Below are positions 34,426 to 46,100 of a stretch of 64,000 nucleotides of DNA, one piece after another (positions within the stretch are counted from its first letter, which is position 1; every line of letters begins with the position of its first letter). Position numbers and translations under genes: made by a program. The DNA comes from Gamsiella multidivaricata (Eukaryota > Mortierellomycota > Mortierellomycetes > Mortierellales > Mortierellaceae), in assembly GCF_025024155.1 (NCBI RefSeq), contig NW_026251722.1:62001-126000 (forward strand), in the 5' to 3' direction. The notes beneath the pieces are model-generated. The model saw only the letters and a list, made by a program, of their open reading frames with translations, ran no database searches and had not been told where the DNA came from.

Positions 34426-36718
34426 AGTTAGAGATCGGAGATTCCATTTCAATACTCTGAATGGCAAGTCGACATTGCCCATCCGGCTTATCGTCAGACA
34501 CTTACGCGCTGAAGAACATTGTAACCATTCCAGTTCTCCTGGAAGAACTTGTCCTTATGCTGCTCAACAATCTTGGAGACGGCCGAGAAGACATACTCGC
34601 TATCGGGCAAGTCAGTGACACCACTGCCGACAATGATCATGGGGTTCTTGGCAGAGGCGAGCTGGGCAGAGAAGGCGTGCTTGCCAGAGACGAGGGCCTC
34701 GAGCGAGGAGGTATCAGCTCCAATGTGTTCATAGTCGTAGGTGAGGTCAACAGGGGCACCAACAAGACCAACGTTCAATCCGTTGTAGACGAACGACTTG
34801 CGGATACGAGCGTTCATGGTAGTAGCCTCATGACGAGGGTTGGTGCCGATCAACAAAAGAGCATCGGCCTGCTCAATACCGGCGATGGTCGAGTTCAGCA
34901 GGTAGTTGGAGCGGAAGTCGCTGCCGTGGGCGAGGCTATCCTGGCGACGGTTATCGACGGTGACATTTTCAGATCCGAGGGCGTTGACGAGGTCCTTGAG
35001 GGCAACGAGCGACTCGGCATCAGCCAACTGACCAGCAACGGCCTTGATGCCAGGGCCAGCAGCCTTGAGCTCCGATGCGACCTTCTGAAGGGCCTCGGCC
35101 CAGTTGACGGTGACAAAGGTATCGCCCTTGCGGACCATAGGAGTGGTCAAACGCTGAGTCTTGAGACCGTCGTAGGCAGAGCGGGTTCTGTCAGAAATCC
35201 ACTCCTCGTTGATCTCCTCGTTCAAACGGGGGAGAATACGCATGACCTCGACACCGCGAGAGTCGACACGGATGTTGGATCCGAGAGCATCAAGGACATC
35301 GATGGTTTCCGTGTTCTTGAGTTCCCAAGGACGGGCGTTGAAGGTATAGGGCTTGGAGAGAAGAGCACCAACAGGGCAAACATCAGCCAAGTTTCCAGAC
35401 ATCTGTTCCAGTTGTAGTTAAAGGTGGAAATCCAATTCGTGAATCGGCGGTGTTGGATGAAGTCGGTTGTCGATTATTTCCGGCGTTGGTATCAAGAAGG
35501 CAGTTCGCAGTGGACAATGAATAAAAAGTAGTTAGTGGGATGTCGTCAACTTATTAATGTTCCATGTCAAGGCATATGCAAGGCAGGCAGGCAGGTCGCC
35601 AGGCATTACCTCAGAGTTCACGGACTTCTCAATATAGGTTCCGATCTGCATGTCGTTACCACGTCCAGAGGTACCGAGATCCTGGAAACCGGCGACCTCA
35701 TTGGCGAAACGGACACAACGTGTGCAGTGAATGCAACGGGTCATGGTGGTCTTGATCAATGGGCCGAGCTCCTTGTCCTCAACAGCGCGCTTACCCACAA
35801 CCTCCGAGAAACGACCGCGATCCGAACCATAACGAACCGACTGATCCTGAAGATCGCACTCTCCTCCTTGGTCGCAAATGGGGCAGTCCAGGGGGTGGTT
35901 TGCCAACAGGAATTCCATGACACCCTCGCGAGCCTTCTTGACCAGAGTCGTGTCGGTCTTGATCTTCATTCCGGGCATGACGGGGAAGGCGCAGGAAGCG
36001 ACCGGCTTGGGGGACTTTTCCACCTCAACCAGGCACATACGGCAGTTTCCAGCGACGGACAGACGCTCGTGATAGCAGAAGCGAGGGACGTGAACGCCGG
36101 CCTTCTCGCAGGCCTGGATGACGGCTGATCCTGCCTCAACCTTGACGGACTTGCCATCGATAAAGACCTCGACCTCGTCCTTGAGGATAGCAGATGTGCG
36201 GAAGTGACGAGGGGCTATGAATATCGAAAGACGGTACAGCCGTGAATATAGCGCAACTGACAACACAATGGACAGAGGCAATTGAAATACATAGATCGCA
36301 GTGTGTCTGTCCACGGCTTCAGGGTGAGAGAGGATCCAGAAAGAGAGAAAAGTCATTTGCGAGTTGCTGATTCTTGCTCTTCGATACTGGATGCAGTATG
36401 AAATACGGGTCGGATTCGAATCCCGGAGATGTGTTCCGTCCGCTCGGACTTTTGTGAGGATCCGCGTGTGGATGTCAGATCGGTGCTGCCGATGATTCAT
36501 CCCTGTTGCTCTGTATACTTCTGATGCATAGCCCAAGACTTGGATCATCCTTGCAGTTGTTGTTGAGTGTCCATGGTGGCGACAGTGGGGTTGATCGGCC
36601 CTTGCAGGAGTAGTGCGATCCCTCCATATGGTGTGTCATCGGGAAGAGGGGATCACGACATATTACCTCCGGCCTGACGAAGGGCAGCCCTGCTAGTTTT
36701 TGATAACGCGCGCAACAT
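33742..36718 (-). CDS. NDUFS1: NADH:ubiquinone oxidoreductase 75/78-kDa Fe-S subunit (complex I)
   Basis: Coding-order exons 36718-36667, 36214-35610, 35402-34506, 34371-33742; 727 residues, the family's normal length. A mitochondrial presequence ([17 protein letters not shown], then RHFRTSAIL) precedes a ferredoxin-like domain holding one [2Fe-2S] and two [4Fe-4S] centres: [15 protein letters not shown], the His/Cys ligand region [16 protein letters not shown] and [12 protein letters not shown]. The rest is the molybdopterin-oxidoreductase-like domain ([43 protein letters not shown]). The subunit carries electrons from FMN toward ubiquinone in the matrix arm of complex I. Its presence shows that the organism has a proton-pumping complex I. 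Intron 1 (452 bp) and the GA repeat in intron 3 are unremarkable. Confidence 0.97.
34393..34424 (+). repeat. (GA)n repeat in NDUFS1 intron
   Basis: About 30 bp of GA dinucleotide (CT in the sense strand) just upstream of the last exon, acting as part of the pyrimidine tract. Confidence 0.7.
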
Positions 36719-37720
36719 GGCGATGGATGTGCGGGTGAAGAGCGGTAGTGGGTGAGAAAGAGAGAGTGGGGAGGGTGGACCGGTGAAGGAGAGGGGGATG
36801 GGAGTGCTTGGTATGAATCGGTTCTCCGCGAGTGGACCTCTTCCCCAGCACAGGACCTCCCAGGGGTGTTTTCCGAACGTTGATTGCAACGTCATTCCTT
36901 CGCCAGAAAAAAAATGCGTTCAAAGTTGAATTCGAAGTCCCTTTGTTGCAAGAATTTCCGAGACGCACAAAACCCATGTATCCTTTAATATTGGCGGGAC
37001 GCTGGCGCTGACCACATACAAGCGCATGTGGCCATGTGGGTGTCCCCTGCTCCAGGGGCCTCCGGTGCACCCTGGCTGTCTGTCGTGCTTTTATTAGATG
37101 GCTTGAGAACTCGAACTCCTCGAAACACAAGCTCGCCAAAGAGACGACTGTAGGACATCCTGTGCGCGGCAGAGCATCGTTTACCCCTCGGGGTAAGGTA
37201 AACGCGGGTCCCATGGTGGGGACCGAGTGGGATGGGTCCCATATGGGGCCATAATGACGCGTGGTTTTGTGAGCAGTTGGATTCATTGCGATGCATGCAG
37301 GCTCCTGCGTGGGTGCTGAGCGGATGTCTCTTGGATATGAACGTTGGATAGGACGGGACATCGGAATGGGCTGCCCATGGTCCGGCTGTGGGATCCAACT
37401 GCAGATCGGCAGCACAGCCGTGAGAAGGGCGCGCTCCCATTGGATATGAAGATATGGGCATCGCCAGGGGTCTTCCGAGGGAGAAGGGACCCGTTCGAGC
37501 AGCAAGTGCCCCTCAAAAATGACCGTGCACACGACCTTCATCCTGGCCATCACCCCGAGATGATCACCCTTCTCATCCCTCTCCGTCATCGCCTCCAGCC
37601 CCCTCCCCCTTTTACGCTCTCGCTCTTTTCTCTCTTTTCTCTCTTTCTCTCTCCCCTAAACAATCCCTCGGCACCCCCCCCCCCCCCCCCCCCCCCCCCG
37701 CGCTTCGTCTCCGCCCCGCC
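36719..37720. promoter_or_regulatory. Divergent promoter region NDUFS1 / Tubby-like
   Basis: 1 kb between two divergent starts. Contains the palindrome ACGTTG-ATTG-CAACGT (36877-36892), several GGGTCCC/GGGACC elements around 37195-37250, and a 26-C run just before the Tubby-like ATG. No gene seen. Confidence 0.5.
37674..37699 (+). repeat. Poly(C)26 tract in 5' leader
   Basis: Twenty-six consecutive C end 21 bp before the ATG at 37721, after a TC-rich stretch; probably inside the mRNA leader. Confidence 0.8.
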
Positions 37721-39339
37721 ATGGACTCGGCTACCTATCTCCCCAACGACCTCCTCCAGCCAGACCCAAGCAGCACCTACAGCGCCTATTTAGACTCAGA
37801 CTCCACCTCAGACTATGACCTGGCCTCTGCAGACGACTCCCACGACCAGGATCTGTCCGATATCGCCCCGGAGGAACCCTCGTGCCTCGTCCAGCCAGCT
37901 CCAGATCCCTTGCCAGAGCCCTACATCATCAACCAGCCCACCCACCACAACACCCCACCCTTCAGCTTCGGGACTCAGTTGGACCTCATCTCCCCAAAAC
38001 TCCTCCACGATACTGTCATGTCGTAGGTGCCAATCGCAGACTCCCTCATATCTGATCCTTGACGCTTGACGTACTTCCCCAACTGTAACATGCCATTGCT
38101 AATACAGACTTTTTTTTTCGCTTGTACAACAACGACATTGTAGTCCAGTACCACAGGGCAGGAAATTCATGTGCAGGATCGTCCGGAAGAACGATGGGGT
38201 CGACAAGCGTATCTACCCAACTTATGAACTCTTCCTTGAAGAGCCTACGCGTTCCCGCCCTGTGTTTCTGATGCGCGCCACCAAAAAGAAGCGCAGCCGT
38301 GGATCCTATTACGCGATCACGAGTGATTTGGATAACAACATCGGTGGGGACAACGATCGAATGGCCAGTGATGAGGGTTATGGGATCCTGGGGAAGTTGC
38401 GGTCGAATTTCTTGGGCACCGCGTTTCATGTCTACACCAACGGACGGAACCCGTTCTCGGGTGGGGAGTTCAAGCAGGAGGATGATATGAAGGAGCCGGA
38501 GGCCGTGGAGAAGGAGAAGGGGAAGGCGAAGAAGGAAACTAAGAATAAGAACTTGCCAGTGCGACAGGAACTTGGGGCAGTAATCTATGTATGTCCATCG
38601 CCTGACGGTCCGTTTGTTTCTTCGTGCGTGAGTATGGCTCCTGTCGCTAATAAGCTCCATCGTGCTATTTTTTTTTTTTTTTTTTTTGTGGTGATGGTGG
38701 TGATGGTGGTGATGCATAGAATCCAAATGTTCTTGGACTGAAGGGACCGAGAAAGATGACGATCTTGATGAATACCATGACGGCCGATGGCGAGATAGTT
38801 GAGAAACGCCCAACCCAGATCAAAGACACCCTTATCGGACGTATGACTGACGGCGATATGTCCGACCTCTTGGTCCTGCGAAACAAGAGTCCGCAATGGA
38901 ACGATGGTAACGCTTCAAATGCTGCAACTTTTTTCTTTCCCTTTTCAGCAGAAAGAGACGACATCTTTTCAACTTTTTAATCTGTCTTTTTTTTTCTTCT
39001 TCTCGCGATAGATACCAACTCGTTCGTGCTGAATTTTGGTGGCCGCGTATCTCTGGCATCTGTCAAAAACTTTCAAATCGTCCATGACAACGACTGTAAG
39101 CGCCACGATATCTTGTAACAGACAATAATGGAGTCAATACGTTAAAACGACTAACTCTGGCGCCCTTTTTTTTTTTCTTTTTTTTTCTTTTTTTTCTTAT
39201 TCCAGTGGACTACATCATTATGCAGTTCGGAAGAACGTCCCAGGATAACTTTACGATGGACTGCCAATACCCAATGACTCCCTTCCAGGCCTTTGCATTC
39301 GCACTCACCAGCTTCGACGCCAAGTTGGCATGCGAATAA
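37721..39339 (+). CDS. Tubby-like protein (TULP)
   Basis: Exons 37721-38022, 38144-38588, 38720-38906, 39012-39095, 39206-39339; 383 residues. An acidic N-terminus of ~95 residues precedes the tubby beta-barrel: [52 protein letters not shown], the conserved [29 protein letters not shown] and the classic end [15 protein letters not shown]. In animals the barrel binds PI(4,5)P2 at the plasma membrane and the protein moves cargo or acts in transcription; the basic residues KKKRSR sit where the phosphoinositide site is expected. A charged insert (residues ~185-215, rich in K/E) interrupts the barrel. The role in fungi is unknown. Confidence 0.93.
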
Positions 39340-39521
39340 ACTTGTCGGCTTTTTTTTGCAAAGCAAACGAATCGCCCATACATACATTCTTTTGCGTTCT
39401 CGTTCTCTTTTGTTTATTTCCTTGAAAATAAACCGTTCAGCGTGCAATTGATATAGACATAAAAATAAAAAGTAGTAATAATAAAAAAAAGGCCGCCGCC
39501 AACATGCCAAGCGGACAAAAC
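39340..39521. terminator. Convergent 3' spacer Tubby-like / TLDc
   Basis: 182 bp between stops; AATAAA near 39428 on the plus strand and TTTATT-type signals on the other. Both transcripts should end here. Confidence 0.4.
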
Positions 39522-41679
39522 TTAATCGCTATCATAAACGTTCTCGGGTGCCCGCACATCCTTGGAATACATTTGGCGGTTCGCCATCTCGAGCAACGCG
39601 ACCGCGTCCGGATGCGCATCCATGGCTGAATGCTTTGGACCCTCGTCGCGCTCGGTCAGCGAAGGATGGACCTGCCAGACTTTTATACAGCACGAGTCAA
39701 AAAAAAAAAAAAAAAAAGGAGAGGGGCGATTAGAAAAAAAAAAAAAAGAAGAATAGGACACACCACAAGAATAGTTCTCTGGGTTGGAACTTTTGCCGGT
39801 CCTTCTTCGATTTACCTTCCATCTCGTCCAGCTTAAAGTCCTGACGCTTGGACAGACGAGGCGACTGGTACGTCGAGCACAATGGCTCGGCTGCTGATTG
39901 CCCACTCTGAAAGTCGCTCGCGAGCCACAGTCCAAAGTAACGAAATTGTCCACCGAATCCAATACCTACCCAAACCAAATAAAAAAGTAAAGTTCGCAGC
40001 ACAGTATTAGTCAACTGCACCTTGAAGCAATGGAAGGCTCCCTCCCTTGACTGGAGGTAAGAGTGACTTTCCCGCTTACCATTCGGAAGAGTCTTGGTGC
40101 CGTAGTCCAGGTACTGGAAGTTACTATTCACCCTACTGGGCTGATAGATTCTGAACTGAGGTCGAATCGTAAACAAAAAGCTCCTGTCCGACCCATAGAA
40201 CTTTGGAGACTGCTCCCAGTCTTGGTCCGCATACGCTCCAAAGATATACCCATCTTCATCCTTCATCAGCACCAACGTCGGGCCCTGGTACATGATCTTC
40301 TGCAGCATGGTCGAGAACGAGGCACCCGAGGTCTTAGACGAGAACAATAGCCGCAGTGGCGGCATCGGTCGTGCCTCGCCTGATATCGACTGGTCCAGTC
40401 CATCGACTCCTGGCCCGCCAGCGGTCGTTCTAGAGCCTTGTTTCTTGGACGATCCATGCGAGGCCGACAAGTTGCCATACGCCGGTATCGGTAGCGCATA
40501 CCGCAGCTGAAAGAACTCGGAAATCGTCAACAGTCTGGAAAAGTGTGGTGCGGGCTCAAGGCCTCCTTTGATCCTCGGCGCAATATAATTCCTTTGACAC
40601 AACTTATTCTCTTGCTCCGTCGTCCATTTAGCCCTCTTTCCTGGAATAAACGCCCCATCATTGCCCATCAAGGTCGAGGGTCCCAGAAAGAGATTCTGAA
40701 TCAGAATCGTGAACAGGATCTGATATTCTACTGTACACTGGTACCAGTTCAAGAAGGCCGATCGACTCATCTCCTTCGTACTCGGTCTCCCCTCCCGGTC
40801 GCGTTTCTGGGCAGCCTCGAGCCATTCCTGAGCAGCCTTCTCCTTTGCATCACCTCCCGTGCTCTGAACCGTATCCAAGTCATCCTCAAACTTATTAAGC
40901 GCACCGCTACTACCGCCGTCCAAGTCTGATTGCAGATGTCTCGTCAGAAGAAACTCCGTCGTCGTCTCCGCGTCCTCCTCCGGAATCTCTCTCCACGACC
41001 CAATCTCGCCCGCCAGCCAAAAGACCATAACGGCCCTTGTCACATTCGAGATAAAGCTCTCCAGAGACTTGTCGTGAGTCTGGAGCATGAAGTTGAGTCC
41101 AGCCTGCTCTTCCGCACTGGTCTTCGAGAGTCGGTGAATCGTCATCACCCAACCGTATTTGGAGATATGGGAAGTCGAACTGACGGACGTCGACCGTGTC
41201 AGGACACTGCGTCGATTCTTGCTAGTGTGCCCCGAGCCGTTACCAGCACTGTCACCAGCAGTACTGGTGCCCGAAAGATCCTCGCTTGGCTTGTGGATCA
41301 TCGAATGCATCTGCATCGTGACCCTGAAGCAGGTCAGCAGAGGCGGCGGAAGTAACGGACTGAAATATGCATTGAAGCACTGAGGATCAATAGAATCCTC
41401 GTCTGAGGACGAAGTCGAGTGTTCCTCTTTGGTGTTGCTGCTGCCTAGGTGATTGTCGACCTGGCCTTTGCAGAGTCGGTCAAAGAGATGGAGGATATGG
41501 GTTCGTTCCTGGTCCGGAAAATCCGCGAGACAGGTCTCGATGGCCGTGTCCTGCTTGCTTGTCTGTGCCCCTATCGAGCATCAAGGATATTTGCAAAGAA
41601 GAGCTGTCAGAACTGGAGGCTCTGTCTAATGAAAAAAAGTCGACGAGCGAATGAATGGGCGTTACATCCACTAACCCAT
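39522..41679 (-). CDS. TLDc-domain protein, MEAK7-like, with predicted N-myristoylation
   Basis: Coding-order exons 41679-41676 (only ATGG), 41570-40080, 39965-39816, 39679-39522; 600 residues. The start MGAQTS arises by splicing the 4-nt exon to exon 2 and fits the N-myristoylation consensus (G2, S6). A helical N-terminal half follows, then the TLDc domain at about residues 405-552: LRLLFSSKTSGASFSTMLQK, GPTLVLMKDEDGYIFGAYAD, KFYGSDRSFLFTI, RYFGLWLASDF and MEVWQV at the end. MEAK7 (TLDC1) in animals is a myristoylated lysosomal protein supporting mTOR signalling. Domain order, glycine start and TLDc position fit that family. The first exon rests on the in-frame glycine and is the least certain part. 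Confidence 0.85.
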
Positions 41680-42022
41680 TGCTTTGGTTGGAATGTGGAT
41701 GCAGAATGTGTTGCCCAGGGATGCGGTGGTTTAAGGGAAGGGGTATCGACTCTGGCTGGTGACATACACCCCCCTTCGCCCTTCGCCCTCACTGAATGTT
41801 CAGTCCAGTCCAGTCTAGTCTAGTCTAGTCTAGACACTGTCAATGCGTAGACATATCGGTGCTCATCCACTCTAGCTTTGAACGCGTTTATATTATCGCT
41901 ATATAACTGTTTACGGTTGCTGTGTCGTCTTCAGCATCGGCAGCTGGCACCATCGATATCAAACAGTGTTGCGTGTACCTATGGCTCTGTTCCTCCTCCT
42001 CCTCCTCTTCTTCTTCTTGTTC
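41680..42022. other. Intergenic with pentanucleotide repeat
   Basis: 343 bp; contains (TCTAG/TCCAG)n at about 41799-41836 and a (TCC)n/(TTC)n stretch at 41991-42020 abutting the SDR stop. No gene seen. Confidence 0.5.
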
Positions 42023-42799
42023 TTAGCGAGAGATGACTCCACCGTTGACAAAGATCGTCTGCGCCGTGACCCATTGTGATCCGGGTGAAGCAATAAACTC
42101 AACCACAGGCACAATATCCTTCACCTCTCCCAAACGACCTGCAACCGACAACGATGAAAAGAACGCTGTCGATTCCTTCGTCTCCTGTCCATGGAAGAAC
42201 GGCGTGTCAACCGGACCAGGCGCGATCGTGTTCACCGTAATACCACGGCCTCCGACCTCCTTCGCCAACGCTCGCGTGAAATCCTCGAGTGGAGCCTTGG
42301 ATCCTGCGTAGGCCGAATACTCCGCCGTCGTGATTGCCAGCAGCGTCGTACCGATATTGATGACGCGACCATAGTCAGACATGTGCTTGGCACACTCCTT
42401 CATGATAAAGAACGGCACCTTCGCGTTGATGTTGAACAATTGGTCATACTCGGCTTCGGAAGTCTGGGATATGGGCTTCTTGAGGACGACTCCTGCATTG
42501 TTGATCACAATATCGACGCGACCAAACGATGCCAGAATCTGGGCAAAGATCTGCTCGATCACAGAGACCGACGTGAGCTCACTCTGAACAATGAGCGTCC
42601 TGTGACCCAGGGCCTGAATCTCTAGAGCGGTTCTCTCGGCCTCGGCGGCATCCTTGCGGTGGTGGATCACAATGTCGCAACCGCGTCTGGCGAGCGCCAG
42701 AGCAAAGTGCTTACCCATGTTCTTGGCCGAAGCGGTGATAAACGCGACCTTGCCGACCATGTCCTGAGGGACAGCATGCTGGACTTGTGTGTGGGACAT
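42023..42799 (-). CDS. Short-chain dehydrogenase/reductase (SDR)
   Basis: Intronless, 258 residues from ATG 42799 (MSHTQVQ); the longer frame to 42946 crosses the promoter. Classical SDR features: cofactor-binding strand-turn VAFITASAKNMGKHFA, VINNAG, the YSAYAGSK catalytic Tyr-x3-Lys, GRVINIGTTL where the catalytic Ser is usually found (here Thr), and GITVNTIAPGPVDTPF. The glycine-rich loop is unusual: TASAKNMG instead of TGxxxGIG. The closest look is FabG-type or versicolorin-reductase-like enzymes that reduce keto groups with NADPH. Substrate unknown. It stands alone, not in a biosynthetic cluster. Confidence 0.85.
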   Translation of the reverse strand: MSHTQVQHAVPQDMVGKVAFITASAKNMGKHFALALARRGCDIVIHHRKDAAEAERTALEIQALGHRTLIVQSELTSVSVIEQIFAQILASFGRVDIVINNAGVVLKKPISQTSEAEYDQLFNINAKVPFFIMKECAKHMSDYGRVINIGTTLLAITTAEYSAYAGSKAPLEDFTRALAKEVGGRGITVNTIAPGPVDTPFFHGQETKESTAFFSSLSVAGRLGEVKDIVPVVEFIASPGSQWVTAQTIFVNGGVISR

Positions 42800-43138
42800 A
42801 ATGTTAAAAATGGCTGGTGAAAGGACGAGTAAGTGGTGTTGAGAACAAGTTGTGGGATACGTTCTCTCGAGGTACGCGAGAGTGCTTTTATAAGCACGTT
42901 TGATCACTCTTTGTCCTCTCCCCCTTCGTTTCTTCGTTTGGCCCATTCTTTGGTGCGAACTAAACGATTACGGTGGCAGTACGTGATGCCTACGCGTACT
43001 GGACACGTCTGACTTAAATCCGCAGCGGTCTCAAACCCGTGAGCCCGTCTTTTACATCGATTTTAAGTATGTAGTTATTTTTATTTTATTTTCTCTTCTT
43101 CAAACAAAGAAAAACGGACTAAATAACAAATACTGTCC
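42800..43138. other. SDR promoter and SEC31 3' flank
   Basis: 339 bp; besides the SDR promoter it contains a TTATTTTTATTTTATTTT stretch at about 43075-43091, complement of AATAAAAT signals for SEC31. No gene seen. Confidence 0.5.
42864..42897 (-). promoter_or_regulatory. TATA box inside inverted repeats upstream of the SDR gene
   Basis: On the minus strand TATAAAAG lies within the perfect palindrome GTGCTT-ATAA-AAGCAC (42882-42897), directly next to a second inverted repeat CTCTCG..CGAGAG (42864-42882). The element is about 85-95 bp before the ATG. Confidence 0.5.
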
Positions 43139-46100
43139 TTATTGCTGAATCTTTGCATTGTCGACAATCAGACGCTTCACTCCCGTCATCCAGCTCGACA
43201 CCTCATCCGTGCGCGTCGAGTGCAGCTCCAGATGGATCTGGTATGCAGAGTTGTAGTTTTTGCTCTGGAGTGCCTGCGCCAGCAAAAGCATCTGCTCCAC
43301 GACGGGTGCGGACACCTCCTCGTTATTCAGCATATCAAACAGCACGTTCAGCTTCTTTTCTGCATCATCCAATGGTCTCTTTGCTGCAGGCTATATTCAC
43401 AAAACCAAAATATTCAGACGGGTACGTGAATTAGGTTTTTTCCATTTTGGGGTTAGAGTAAAGGAAGGTTATTTTGAAAAAAAAAAAAAAGTCGATCGTG
43501 GACTTACCGTGGCATATTGGCGTGCGAGAGCAAGCTCGCTTGAGAGGACAGTGAAAATCAACTTTTGTCCTGGAGGGATGTGTGTCCTGTCTCCGGTAGC
43601 TAAAGTAAAGTAATTGGATATCGTCTTTTAGACCACACTAACAAAACACTGCATAAAAAGCCACATACATCTTCACCAGATAAACTTACGATGTCTGTTT
43701 TTGACAGGCTCGGGGGGCGTGGGAGGGGCTGCTGGGGTCAAGGGCCTCTGCTGGAGCACTTGAGGCATGCCACTTGCCATCCCACCCATTGGAGGTTGGT
43801 GAGACGGGACATATTGGCTGGGACTAGGTGAAGGCTGACCGTAACCCTGGTATCCTTGTTGCTGCTGTGCTTGATATCCTTGCTGCTGCTGGTGCTGCTG
43901 CTGGTGCTGCTGCTGGTGCTGCTGCTGGTGCTGCTGATGCTGCTGGTGAGGGGGGTGACCATAAGCGTTAGCAGGCTGAGGGGGTTGGTATGGCGAGGGC
44001 TGTGCCCGCTGGTTGGCATAGCGGGGGGACATGGCTCCAGACACGTTCGTTGGTGGCGGTGGTAAATGCGAAGCTGCCGGCACTGGAGAGTAAGGCGATG
44101 AAGTTGCTGCTGGACGCGCCCCTGCCATTGGTGGAGGAGGAAGAGCCGATGCCTGAGGGGGCTGGCCATAGCCAGTCGGGGCAGGCGGAGGCGTGCCACC
44201 CATGGGGTTGTTTCCGACAACGGGGCTGCCAGGGAAAGGCGAGCTGAACTGGGCCTTGTTCTGGGCAGGGGGAGCAGCGGGACGCTTGACCGCGTTGTTC
44301 AAAGGCACTGGTGGGGGATCGTTCCAATTGCCCGTGTCCTTACGCTGTGAGGGCGGCAGCTCTGCTGAGCGGGTTCTTTCCACAGGTGCTTGCTGCTGAT
44401 TGTACATTCCACCGTATGGAGGTTGAAGACCTGCATCGTTTTGTCCATAACCTGGCTGATTGTAGGTCGGGGGAACCGTTGGCTGCATGTAACCTGTTCC
44501 ATAGGTTGGAGGAGCAGGAGCATAGGGGTTGTTGGCTGCTGCAGGCTGAGGAGGACGGTGGTCGTTTTGCTGAGGAGGAGGAGGAGCAACATTGAACGCC
44601 GTGGGTGGTGGAGGGACAATGGATGTCTGCTGCTGCTGCTGGTATCCTGTGGCGCCGTAGCTCGTATTTCCATAGGGCGTAGCAGCGGGCACACCGTACG
44701 TGTTCTGGGCGCCATAGTTGTTCTGATGCTGAGGTTGCTGAGGCTGCTGAGGTTGGTACTGATTGGACTGGTACTGATTGGGCTGGTACTGGTTCTGCTG
44801 GTAGCCCTGCTGTTGCTGTTGCTGTTGCTGTCGCTGTTGCTGTTGCTGTTGACCATACTGCTGCTGACCGTACTGCTGCTGACCATAATGCTGCTGTTGT
44901 TGACCATACTGCTGCTGCTGCTGATACTCGCCCTCCGCCAAAAGATACACAACATCGAAAGGGAATTCCGGTGCGGGGATCTTGCTGACGTCTGCACCAG
45001 AGTGATACAATCTATCGCGCATCACTGCTAGGGATTCCTTGTTCTGGTAGTCGACCGGGGTCAGATTTAGGTACTCGATGGCGGTTGCTAGGCGACCCTG
45101 GGAAGCCATGATCTCAGCATATTCGGTGTACTTGTCATAAAGAGCCGCAAGCTTGTGTTGGCCATCCTGCTCCTCAGGCTGATCTTCGTTGGGGTTTCCA
45201 GCAATGGCGACGTCAACATAGTCAATGGCCTTGCGGAAAACAGTGACCTTCTCGATGAAGGCTTGAAGCGAGCGAGCATTACGCTCATATTCGGAAGTCG
45301 AAGGATCGTATGTGTCAAGAGCGATCTCCTCCTCCTGCTCCCTGATCCAGATGGAAACCACGCGCTCCAGGTTCCCGGCAGCCAAGTAGCAGAGGACAGT
45401 GTTACCACGCAACTGATCTGCAGGCTCACCGGTCTGGACCTTGCTGACCCATTGCTGCTCCAGCCTGTTCCCGAGCGACTCGCATAACTTGCCGAATTCA
45501 TCAGGACGAGCAAATGTGCAAAGGATGACCACAATCTCTTGCCAGTCAGCCAGATCCGCATTGCGCACAACATCGTCGAGATCTCCCGTCACAACGCTCT
45601 GCAAAAGACGAATGTAGGGTGTTGAAGCAGCACGGCGCTCAAAATATGCCTTTTGCGTGCGCTCCAGCAACTCGGGACCACCACAGATGGCAAGAACAAG
45701 AGCGTCGGAGAGACGTCCATCGTGAAGACAGACGTTGACAGCCGAATCGAAATCTCCTGCAATGATGCACCGGGTGATTTTCTTGTCGATGTCCGTGTCC
45801 GAAGCAGGATAGATGTAGAAGGGGTTCAAAGGCTTCGGCTTCAGCTCATTGCTGACAGGCGTAGCAGAATAATTGGCAAAGGTGTCGTCGGCAAGCTGCT
45901 GTTGATCTGTACCACCCGCAGAGAACAATGCGTTCATCTCAGCGTTAGAGCCGCTGAGGTTCTGGAGCCCTGCCTGATGGGGTACTTCATCGGGCTTGGG
46001 GGACGTAATGGATGTGTTGCTGCTGATGCTCATCTGACGGGTCAATGCGGCGACTTGATCCACAATCTCCTGCTTATCAAATCCAAGATGATGCACAAGT

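Noticed and set aside
34461..35417. 318-residue plus-strand frame opposite NDUFS1
   Set aside because: Antisense shadow of a strongly conserved exon; no recognisable motif.
37036..37589. Frames on both strands in the NDUFS1/Tubby-like interval
   Set aside because: No conserved motif, overlapping frames on both strands, and position fits a divergent promoter.
44390..45031. 213-residue plus-strand frame opposite SEC31
   Set aside because: Leu/Val-rich shadow of the poly-Gln coding region.
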